A stretch of 64,000 nucleotides of DNA, from assembly GCF_004211955.1 (NCBI RefSeq), contig NZ_RHJI01000019.1:124001-188000 (forward strand), in the 5' to 3' direction. The stretch's first letter is position 1; each line of letters opens with the position of its first letter. Below, in pieces: positions 48,847 through 56,319 of this stretch. A program made the position numbers and the translations under genes. This DNA comes from Escherichia sp. E1V33. Its GTDB lineage: Bacteria > Pseudomonadota > Gammaproteobacteria > Enterobacterales > Enterobacteriaceae. The notes beneath the pieces are model-generated. The model did no database searches. It had not been told where the DNA came from and worked only from the letters and a program-made list of their open reading frames with translations.

Positions 48847-50586
48847 ATGAAATCTGTAAAGTTGTCTTTACTGGCTGTCGTTGTTGCTACCATTGTGAGC
48901 CCATCTGCTTTTGCAGATGATACGGTTGAAGCGGCAGCGACAGAACTGACAGCGATTCACCCAGGTATGTCTCATGATGAAATCGATCAAAAAATCAATC
49001 GCTTCATGATTCGGACAGGTAATACAGAAGCCGCGCAAGATTACCTGTTTTCTCATGGATATATGGACCCGCAGACAGGCGATAATATTTACCCTGCCAG
49101 TACAGCCGTACAGACTGACAGCAACGTCACCGACCAAAACCAGGCTGATCGCGACGCGGCGCAAGATACCGCAATTCAGAACGCACACAATATCGCAAGC
49201 ATTGCGGCGGCAAATGCAGATGACGCCAAAAAAGCGCTTACCACTGCGCAATCTGCAATTGATGCGAACAAGGGAGCTATTGCTGATACTCAGAAAGATG
49301 TCGCAGATGTTAAAGCAAGTGCAGATCATGCCAATGCGAACGCTAATACCGCGCTGATGAATGGCCTGAAACTTTCCGGTGCCGTGAGCGACAACAAAAA
49401 CCAGATTGAAAAAAACAGCTCCTCTATTGCTGAACAGCAAGAACAGATGGCGTTAAGTGAGCAGAACCAAATACATCGCGATGCCGCACAGGACTCGTCA
49501 ATTCAGGATGCCCAGCACTCTGCTAACTGGGCTTCGCTTAAAGCCGATGACGCGCACCATGCCATTATGGTGGCGCAAACGGATATCGACGCCAATAAGT
49601 CGGCCATTTCCGACACACAAAAAGATGTTGCCGCTGTCCGCACCGATGTGAGTGCAATGAAAGATGATGTCGCAGATGTTAAAGCAAGTGCCGATCATGC
49701 CAACGCGAACGCTAATACCGCGCTGATGAATGGCCAGAAACTTTCCGGTGTCGTAAGCGACAACAAAAACCAGATTGAAAAAAACAGTACGGCGATTACC
49801 GAACAGCAGGAACAAATCACTGCCACGCAAAAAACCGTTGCCGCCACGGGTGATGTAAAGACCGCTGCTCGTTATCAGAGCATGATTAACGCTCTTCAGA
49901 CAGCCACTGCTGATGCGCAACAATCACAGTCTGAAGCCCAACAAACGCAGATTACAGAGCAACAGAAGCAGATCGCAGCCACAGAAAAAACGGTCGCTGC
50001 AATCGGCGATCCCCAGTCAACTGCGCATTATCAAAAGATGATTAATGCCAAACTGACGGCGCAAAATGAAGCCAATGAACGTTCAACCGCTGATCAGGGG
50101 CAGAGAATTAATGAACTGGCTTCCAATGTCGCGACGCAACAGCAAATCGATAGCGTGCAATACGGTGAACAAATTCGAAACCTTGCGCAAGACTCGGCCC
50201 AGGCACATGAGCAAATCGAAAGTCTGACACAAGATTCTGCCCAAACACACCAGCAGTTAACAAACACGCAAAAACGTGTTGCAGATAACAGCCAGCAAAT
50301 CAATTCGCTCAATAACAACTTCAGTTCGTTGAAACACGAAGTGGAAGATAACCGTAAAGAGGCTAATGCGGGTATTGCGTCAGCCGTCGCTATTGCTTCA
50401 CAGCCTCAAGTTAAGACAGGTGATTTTATGATGGTGTCTGCCGGGGCGGGTACATTCAACAATGAATCTGCGGTATCTGTCGGTGCTTCGTTTAATGCTG
50501 GAATTCATACGGTAATTAAAGCGGGAGTCTCTGCGGATACACAATCTGATTTCGGCGCGGGTGTCGGCGTGGGTTATTCGTTCTAA
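48847..50586 (+). CDS. Trimeric autotransporter adhesin with YadA-type anchor
   Basis: A 579-residue protein. It has a signal peptide (about 1-23, cleaved after AFA) and a short unique head (about 24-95). A long coiled-coil stalk rich in Ala, Gln, Asn and Asp follows (about 96-505), then a C-terminal YadA-type anchor of about 70 residues ending VGVGYSF with the terminal Phe of outer-membrane barrels. The stalk has internal duplications: residues about 102-200 recur at 211-324 with a 14-residue insertion, and a KTVAA(T/I)GD...YQ(S/K)MIN unit occurs twice near 330-405. It should trimerise, self-insert and act in adhesion or autoaggregation. It lacks the usual YadA-head left-handed roll motifs, so ligand and family name are unknown. 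Confidence 0.85.
   Translation: MKSVKLSLLAVVVATIVSPSAFADDTVEAAATELTAIHPGMSHDEIDQKINRFMIRTGNTEAAQDYLFSHGYMDPQTGDNIYPASTAVQTDSNVTDQNQADRDAAQDTAIQNAHNIASIAAANADDAKKALTTAQSAIDANKGAIADTQKDVADVKASADHANANANTALMNGLKLSGAVSDNKNQIEKNSSSIAEQQEQMALSEQNQIHRDAAQDSSIQDAQHSANWASLKADDAHHAIMVAQTDIDANKSAISDTQKDVAAVRTDVSAMKDDVADVKASADHANANANTALMNGQKLSGVVSDNKNQIEKNSTAITEQQEQITATQKTVAATGDVKTAARYQSMINALQTATADAQQSQSEAQQTQITEQQKQIAATEKTVAAIGDPQSTAHYQKMINAKLTAQNEANERSTADQGQRINELASNVATQQQIDSVQYGEQIRNLAQDSAQAHEQIESLTQDSAQTHQQLTNTQKRVADNSQQINSLNNNFSSLKHEVEDNRKEANAGIASAVAIASQPQVKTGDFMMVSAGAGTFNNESAVSVGASFNAGIHTVIKAGVSADTQSDFGAGVGVGYSF
49297..49787 (+). repeat. Near-identical 122-bp direct repeats inside the autotransporter gene
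   Basis: 49297-49418 and 49666-49787 (offset 369 bp, exactly 123 codons) differ at only a few positions; both begin GATGTCGCAGATGTTAAAGC. In-frame recombination between them would delete 123 residues of stalk without a frameshift. Confidence 0.85.
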
Positions 50587-50639
50587 TTTTAATAGCAATT
50601 TCTTATTCGCAATATTCCGCAGTTTATTTAAGGTTAACA

Positions 50640-51062
50640 ATGATGAATAGCTCCATTAAATCCTTTTCCCTGCTGGCTGTTATATTACTGGCTGGCTGTA
50701 GCTCACCCGCTTCCCGCATCGCAGATTGCCAGGCGCAGGGCGTCAGTCATGACAGCTGTTACCTCGCAGAACAGCAGCGCCAGACGGCTATTTTAAGTGC
50801 TTCCGAAGCGCAGGCATTTAAAAATGCAGAAGCCGCACAACATGCCCAGGCGGCAAAGAAAGCCATTTATAAAGGATTTGGCATGACCTTTAGAATGAGC
50901 AGTAAAAACTTCGCTTATCTCAATGATTCATTATGTGCAATTGATGAAGACAATAAAGATGCCACTGTTTATCAGTCAGGTCTTTATAACGTCATTGTTT
51001 ATCACCACACGGGAAAAGTGGCATTAATGAAGGAAGGTCAGTTTGTGGGTTATCTGCAATGA
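50640..51062 (+). CDS. Small lipoprotein of the autotransporter operon
   Basis: A 140-residue protein. Residues 1-19 are a lipoprotein signal (LLAVILLAGC) with the lipidated Cys followed by Ser, not Asp, so Lol sorting predicts the outer membrane. The mature part has an Ala/Gln-rich helical segment (about 40-80) and a compact C-terminal region with two aromatic strands. I do not recognise the family. It begins 53 bp after the autotransporter stop and overlaps the next gene by four bases. By analogy with the SadA-SadB pair, a role in export or assembly of the autotransporter is plausible, but the sequence is not SadB-like. An ATG one codon later is an equally good start. Confidence 0.65.
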   Translation: MMNSSIKSFSLLAVILLAGCSSPASRIADCQAQGVSHDSCYLAEQQRQTAILSASEAQAFKNAEAAQHAQAAKKAIYKGFGMTFRMSSKNFAYLNDSLCAIDEDNKDATVYQSGLYNVIVYHHTGKVALMKEGQFVGYLQ

Positions 51063-51265
51063 AGAATGAAAAGAAAATACCTACGACGCATATTATGATT
51101 ATCGGTGCGTTTATTTTTGCCTTCTTGCAAGTGGTGTTATTAGCCTCCCTGGTTCACGCTGTGAATGTTAACAATGAAATCCAGGAAGGCTTATTTCAGT
51201 CGGGGCGCATTATGGTAGAAAGTTTGCAGCATATTCTTTCGGTGCAAACGGGGATTAATGGGTAA
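51059..51265 (+). CDS. 68-residue single-helix membrane protein of the autotransporter operon
   Basis: It starts inside the lipoprotein stop codon (ATGA overlap), so the two are translationally coupled. A positively charged N-terminus (MKNEKKIPTTH) is followed by one hydrophobic helix (about 12-36) and a short polar tail (about 37-68), predicting N-in, C-out topology in the inner membrane. No family is recognised. Position suggests it works with the lipoprotein in biogenesis of the upstream adhesin. Confidence 0.6.
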   Translation: MKNEKKIPTTHIMIIGAFIFAFLQVVLLASLVHAVNVNNEIQEGLFQSGRIMVESLQHILSVQTGING

Positions 51266-51353
51266 GGGCACCGTTTCCATTTCCAGAGCAATAGTCACCA
51301 GCGTAATTTTCTGGCACAGTTCAGGGAACTGAAATTTTGGCTAAGGAGTGGCC

Positions 51354-52577
51354 ATGCTTTTCCCTTGTCGAAAACCTGAAGTACGTCTACTGAAAAATAC
51401 CGCTGCAGGCGTCATTTTTTCGGTGAAGTCCGGGAAAGGATTTCTGCGTCAATGTGTGACTTACGATCCGCACCCTTACGGGCTTATCCGTTCGCTCTGC
51501 TGGCAAGATGTCCCATTGATTCGTTTCTGGTCCGAGGCCGACTGCCCCACCTGCGCGGAATTTGTCTACAGCGGTTTTGCGGATAATGAACAGGGAGCTG
51601 CCCGGTTTTTGTCTGCTCTCGAAAACTGGAATCGCCCGTGGTCTGGCATGACGGACGCTTTTGCTGCACTGACGCCGCTGTTCTCATGCCTGGCTGATGG
51701 CTATTATCTGCTGGAAGATCGTGAACTTTACCCGACAGATGGCAATGGGCATTTCTTTTGGGCGGCAACGGACCATAGTTCCAGTAATCCGGCAACCGTT
51801 GCCGTCTGGGATCAGGAATATTGCTCTTTCAGTGACACCGCGCCCTGCTTTCTTCTACCCGGCCAGCCGCAATCACATTTTAATCCTGAGCGTGCGACGT
51901 TTTATCGCGATAAACCGGACGCCCGCGCTCTGGCCTGGTATCTCCCTGATTCCTATCTATGCGTTCTGCTCGACGGACACCATAAAGCCACTGCCGCCGC
52001 GCTGGAAGGTCGACCGCTCAAAACACTGGTGCTCAGCACGGCAACTCGTTTTAATGATGAGCAGCAAACCCTGGTATTTCCGGGCAGGGAATTTCTGCAC
52101 AAAACAGAGCTGCAATACCGCATACCAAAACTCACCGCGTGGAAAAAATTGCCGCCCAGCGCATGGGAGAGTTTCGGCCCTGATAAGCACGTAAGCCCAT
52201 CCGAAACCTGGTCAGAAGAGTTGCAGCAGAGCGTCAGCCGTTACCCTTCACTGGATCAAGTCTGGCAAATTGTTGAGGCCGGGAATTTGAGCGAAACACG
52301 TATTAATCGCATGATCCAACAAGGTTTTGGGGAGGATGAAAAGGCTGATGTAATTTTGCAGGCGCTGTTTTTCACACACTCGCCGCTTTTTGTTGACTTT
52401 GCCCGATTCGTTATCAGTCATCCGGCATACGCCATTTATCGCCCCCTCACCTTCCGGTTAATGGCGCAAACCCGAACGCCGCAAGCAGATGCCTTTTTTC
52501 TGGATTTTGCCATCAACGATGACGGCGAACGTCCGGAGCTGACGAAAATAATGGACGACTATTTTCGCAAGCCTTAA
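51354..52577 (+). CDS. Unrecognised 407-residue protein with a ParB/DUF1015-like GHHK motif
   Basis: I chose the ATG at 51354, six bases after AAGGAG; an in-frame GTG at 51348 overlaps that ribosome site. There is no signal peptide or membrane helix. The one motif I can name is LLDGHHKATAAAL (about 205-217). It resembles the DGHHR/GHRR phosphate-binding loop of ParB/Srx-like and DUF1015 folds, which would suggest nucleotide or phosphate binding. The N-terminal half is rich in Trp, Phe and Cys (DCPTCAEFVYSGF). It lies 88 bp after the small membrane protein and converges on cueR. Function unknown. Confidence 0.6.
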   Translation: MLFPCRKPEVRLLKNTAAGVIFSVKSGKGFLRQCVTYDPHPYGLIRSLCWQDVPLIRFWSEADCPTCAEFVYSGFADNEQGAARFLSALENWNRPWSGMTDAFAALTPLFSCLADGYYLLEDRELYPTDGNGHFFWAATDHSSSNPATVAVWDQEYCSFSDTAPCFLLPGQPQSHFNPERATFYRDKPDARALAWYLPDSYLCVLLDGHHKATAAALEGRPLKTLVLSTATRFNDEQQTLVFPGREFLHKTELQYRIPKLTAWKKLPPSAWESFGPDKHVSPSETWSEELQQSVSRYPSLDQVWQIVEAGNLSETRINRMIQQGFGEDEKADVILQALFFTHSPLFVDFARFVISHPAYAIYRPLTFRLMAQTRTPQADAFFLDFAINDDGERPELTKIMDDYFRKP

Positions 52578-52985
52578 TCACCCAGCCCGATGATGGCAGC
52601 AGCCGGAGAGATTTTCGATAATTGGGCAGTCGGCGCTGTCATCGCCAGGGCAGGCATTCGCCAGCGCCAGTAGCTGGTTGCGCATAGATTGCAGTTCTTC
52701 GATATGCCGTTCAATCTCCGCCACCTTCTCCAGCGTGCGACGTTTGACGTCGGCACTGTGACGCTGCGGGTCGTTAAACAGATTCACCAGCTCGCCGCTC
52801 TCTTCCAGGTTAAAGCCCACCTGGCGCGCCTGGCGCAGTAAGGTCAATTCGTTGAGATGCTGCTGCGTGTAGGTTCGATAACCATTTTCGCTGCGCATCG
52901 GCGGCGTCACCAGCCCCTTCTCTTCATAGAAGCGAATGGCTTTGCTGGTCAGGCCGGTAATTTTTGCTACATCGCTAATGTTCAT
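52578..52985 (-). CDS. cueR: CueR, Cu(I)-responsive MerR-family activator
   Basis: A 135-residue MerR-family regulator. The N-terminal winged helix ([24 protein letters not shown], read here in two pieces over residues 1-24, then [14 protein letters not shown]) is followed by the long dimerisation helix (about 75-110). The metal loop has Cys112 and Cys120 ([11 protein letters not shown]), and a terminal CCHH is present. It activates copA and cueO. Its start codon overlaps the stop of the HlyD-like adaptor gene, so in this strain cueR is the last gene of the adhesin secretion operon. Confidence 0.97.
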   Translation of the reverse strand: MNISDVAKITGLTSKAIRFYEEKGLVTPPMRSENGYRTYTQQHLNELTLLRQARQVGFNLEESGELVNLFNDPQRHSADVKRRTLEKVAEIERHIEELQSMRNQLLALANACPGDDSADCPIIENLSGCCHHRAG

Positions 52986-54157
52986 CGTTCGCGCAACGCC
53001 TCCTGTGCTTTGTTAAAGGGTTTCAACAGATAATCCAGCACGCTTTTTTTGCCGGTGCGGATATCGACCGTCGCCACCATACCGGGGAATATCGGAAACT
53101 GCTGTTTGCTTTTGTTTTCCAGATGGTTGCTGAAAGTGCGAATGTACACCCGATAGTAATAAACATCGCGCCGCACTTCATCCTGCACTGTGTCTGGTGA
53201 TATCACCGCTACTTCTCCCGGCAGGCCGCCGTAGATGGAGTAATCGTAGGCAGTTATTTTCACCAGCGATTTTTGCCCCGGATGGATAAACGCCACATCG
53301 CGCGGGGAGATTTTTGCCTCAATCAGCAGTTGCTCATCCAGCGGCACGATGGTCATCAGTTTACCACCGGGGGCGATGACGCCGCCAACCGTGGTGACGT
53401 CAATATCCTGAACAATGCCTCGCACCGGCGCGGTAAAGTTGAGCCTGGTGAGAGAGTCTTCCCGTCCACGGATCACCGAACGCTGGGTTTCCACTTCCGC
53501 ATTGGCTTTTGCTAACTCTTCGCGCGCCTGAACGTAGTATTGCGTGCGCACGTCGCTGAGTTTGTTTTCCAGTTCATTGGCCTGGCGTTGCAGGCGCAGT
53601 ACTTCGACGCTGCTCGCTGCCCCCTGTTTTACCAGCGGCTGGGTCATCGCCAGTTCGCGATTGACCAGGCTAATCCCCTGCGTCAGCCCGGTGGTGGCTT
53701 TGTTCAACCCGTCGCGGCGAGTGTTGTACAACGCCGTTTCCGACTCGATAAGTTCGGGGAATTTATTCAGTTCGTCAGGGAAGACCAGCGGTTTATTGCT
53801 CACTTCCGCCCGCAGCCGCGCCGAGGTTGCCAGCGCAGCGTACAGCCGCGACATCGCTTCCTGGACGTCGGATTCCGTTTTGGTGCGGTTAAGCTGCGCC
53901 AGCGGCTGGCCCAGTTCGACAATATCGCCAACTTTCACGTCGAGATGATACAGAATTCCGCCTTCCAGCGACTGCACCACCTGTTCGCGCCCGGAGGGTT
54001 CTACCGTGCCGCTGCCGGTGGTGACTTCATCAAGCTGGAAGTACCACGCCCAGCCGAGAAAACAGAGCAGCATCACAGCGGTAACGCGTACCGCCAGCGC
54101 CGAACGCGGCAAGCGGGGTTCAGTCAGGCCACGGTTGTATTGCAGTTGTCCGTTCAT
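52982..54157 (-). CDS. HlyD/LapC-family membrane fusion protein of a type I secretion system
   Basis: A 391-residue adaptor. It has a short cytoplasmic N-terminus, one membrane helix (about 20-40: [16 protein letters not shown]) and a barrel-sandwich half [20 protein letters not shown] (about 53-72). A long alpha-hairpin follows (about 100-235), then a lipoyl-type return motif ([14 protein letters not shown], about 243-256) and a beta-rich C-terminus with PGMVATVDI and a final amphipathic segment. It bridges the ABC exporter to a TolC-type channel. It overlaps the exporter gene and cueR by four bases each. No outer-membrane factor gene is in the window, so TolC itself or a gene upstream must serve. 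Confidence 0.9.
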   Translation of the reverse strand: MNGQLQYNRGLTEPRLPRSALAVRVTAVMLLCFLGWAWYFQLDEVTTGSGTVEPSGREQVVQSLEGGILYHLDVKVGDIVELGQPLAQLNRTKTESDVQEAMSRLYAALATSARLRAEVSNKPLVFPDELNKFPELIESETALYNTRRDGLNKATTGLTQGISLVNRELAMTQPLVKQGAASSVEVLRLQRQANELENKLSDVRTQYYVQAREELAKANAEVETQRSVIRGREDSLTRLNFTAPVRGIVQDIDVTTVGGVIAPGGKLMTIVPLDEQLLIEAKISPRDVAFIHPGQKSLVKITAYDYSIYGGLPGEVAVISPDTVQDEVRRDVYYYRVYIRTFSNHLENKSKQQFPIFPGMVATVDIRTGKKSVLDYLLKPFNKAQEALRER

Positions 54158-56316
54158 GCAGCAGACCCCTTATTCTTCTCCTGCAACACCACCCGTCGCG
54201 CCGTGGGTTCGCTCTGTTCACGCAAAATGGCCTCTTTCGCGCCATCCATCACAATCCGCCCCTGATCCATCACGATAATGCGGTCCACCAGTTGCAGCAT
54301 CGCCGTGCGGTGAGTGGCGATAACCAGCGTGCGATGCCCAATCCACTGTTTCAGTTGTTCGATTAAATACGCTTCCGCCATTTCGTCCAGCGAGGCGCTG
54401 GGTTCGTCGAGCAGGACGATATTGGGTTGAGAGATGAGTAGCCGCGCCAGCAGCAGCGTTTGCCGCTGACCGCCAGAGAGGCCAAATCCCCCTTCCTGAA
54501 TCATGTAGTTGAGGCCGTTTTTCTGCTTCTGCACAAAGGGCAGCGCTCCGCTGAGGGTTAACGCGCGTTCGATATCTTCATCGCTGGCTTCCGGCATCCC
54601 CATGGTGAGGTTTTCCCGCAGCGAACCAAAGAACAGTCGCCCGGTCTGGCTGAGTAGCCCCATGTCTCGCCGCAGATCTGCCGGATCAAGCTGCCCGATA
54701 CTGATGTTATCCAGCAACACCTGCCCCTGCTGGGCGATACGCATTCCGGCGAGCATTTGCAGTAGCGTCGATTTACCCGCGCCGTTGCGCCCGAGAATGG
54801 CGATTTTCTCACCAGCCTGAATGTTGAGTTTGCCAATCGCTACATCGGCAATCTTCTCTTCTTCGTCGTAATAAAACACCGCGTTGCTGAACTGATAATT
54901 ACCGTGCAGCACCGCTTTATGCACCAGTTTGCCGTGTTCCGGCTGATCCACCGGGCGCTTCATCAGTTCATCAAGGCCGTTACGTGCTACTTTCGCCTGC
55001 TGCCAGCGCGAGAGCACGCCGGATATCTGCGACAGCGGCGCAATGGTGCGCGAAGCCAGGATCGTCGTCCCGACCAGCGCGCCGGTGGTCATGTCGCCGT
55101 TCATCACCATAAAGCAGCCCACCAGCAGCACCACCACGTAGACGATGGACTGCACTTCCTGGGTCCAGGTGAGCAGCAGCCCGGTGAGAAAACGTTGCTT
55201 CATGCTGATGGACGAGGCCACGTCGTTGGTGTGGTTCCACTGATTCTGAAAACGCTGTTCGGCGCGCAGCAGTTTAATATCTTCAATCGACTGCACGGCT
55301 TCCACCAGCGTAGCGTTGCGTACCGCTGACTCGCGCATTCCTTCGTTCGCCAGCCGCGCCAGCGGGCGTTGCACCAGCAGGCCGGGGATCACCAGCAACG
55401 GCAGCGCCAGCAAAACCACCAGCACCAGCCAGCCGCCGATCATCCACAAAATAAAGACAAACAGCAGGAAGAATGGCAGGTCCGCCACCGCGCCGATGGT
55501 GGTGGAAGTAATCAGCTCCCGCACCGATTCCAGCTCGCGGATCTGCGAGATAAACGATCCGGTGGATTTCGAGCGCACGTTGTTTTTCAGCCGTAGCGCA
55601 TGACCAAAAACGCGGTCCGAAATGCGCAGATCCGCCCGCTTGCCAATCATATCCGAGAGATGCGTGCGCACCATGCGCATACAGAACTCAAACAGGATCG
55701 CCATCATCACCCCGGCGAAAAGCACCCATAGCGTCGGATAGGACTGCGCAGGAACCACCCGATCGTAAACCTGCATCGAGAAAATCATCGCCGCCAGCGC
55801 CAGCACGTTCGCCACCAGCGAGGCCAGCATAATATCGCCATAGCGCCGCCAGTCTTTTAGCGAAAGGCTCCAGAACCAGTTCGCCTGATACGGACGAATG
55901 TAGTCATCTACCCGCGCGTCAGGGATGGCGCTGAGCGGGCGCAGCAGCGCCAGTTCGACGATTTTGTCTTCAATATCCGCGATATTAAGCGTGGTTTCCA
56001 GCCCTTCGTCACCGCTGAACTGAACGCTGATATTGTCGTAATTGTCGCGGCGGGTGATCACGCCAATCTGTTGATTATCAAACACCGCGATCAGCGGCAG
56101 CCGCCAGGGGTTAAGCGAGTCGGCGGAAAACTCCACCAACCGCAGCCCCATCCCCAACTGCCGCGCCATATCGGTAAGCAACTCTTCCCGCTTGCTGTCG
56201 CGCTCCCAGTTGACGGTTGCGCGCACGTTCTCCTGAGAAAAATCAAGGCGATAATAGCGCGCCACGGCGATCATCGCCTCCAGCCAGGCTTCCACGGACT
56301 GGGCATTTTTTTTCAT
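54154..56316 (-). CDS. Type I secretion ABC exporter, LapB/HlyB-like
   Basis: A 720-residue half-transporter. Residues about 1-130 form a C39-like domain, with no catalytic Cys at the expected place, as in exporters of large RTX adhesins that do not cleave a leader. Six membrane helices span about 165-440. The ATPase domain has Walker A GRNGAGKST (about 517-525), the signature LSGGQRQTLLLARLL (about 620-634), Walker B IVLLDEPSASLD (about 640-651) and the switch His in IATHRT. It begins three bases after the adhesin stop codon, so the substrate is almost certainly that adhesin. It overlaps the HlyD-like gene by four bases. Confidence 0.93.
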   Translation of the reverse strand: MKKNAQSVEAWLEAMIAVARYYRLDFSQENVRATVNWERDSKREELLTDMARQLGMGLRLVEFSADSLNPWRLPLIAVFDNQQIGVITRRDNYDNISVQFSGDEGLETTLNIADIEDKIVELALLRPLSAIPDARVDDYIRPYQANWFWSLSLKDWRRYGDIMLASLVANVLALAAMIFSMQVYDRVVPAQSYPTLWVLFAGVMMAILFEFCMRMVRTHLSDMIGKRADLRISDRVFGHALRLKNNVRSKSTGSFISQIRELESVRELITSTTIGAVADLPFFLLFVFILWMIGGWLVLVVLLALPLLVIPGLLVQRPLARLANEGMRESAVRNATLVEAVQSIEDIKLLRAEQRFQNQWNHTNDVASSISMKQRFLTGLLLTWTQEVQSIVYVVVLLVGCFMVMNGDMTTGALVGTTILASRTIAPLSQISGVLSRWQQAKVARNGLDELMKRPVDQPEHGKLVHKAVLHGNYQFSNAVFYYDEEEKIADVAIGKLNIQAGEKIAILGRNGAGKSTLLQMLAGMRIAQQGQVLLDNISIGQLDPADLRRDMGLLSQTGRLFFGSLRENLTMGMPEASDEDIERALTLSGALPFVQKQKNGLNYMIQEGGFGLSGGQRQTLLLARLLISQPNIVLLDEPSASLDEMAEAYLIEQLKQWIGHRTLVIATHRTAMLQLVDRIIVMDQGRIVMDGAKEAILREQSEPTARRVVLQEKNKGSAA

Positions 56317-56319
56317 TAT

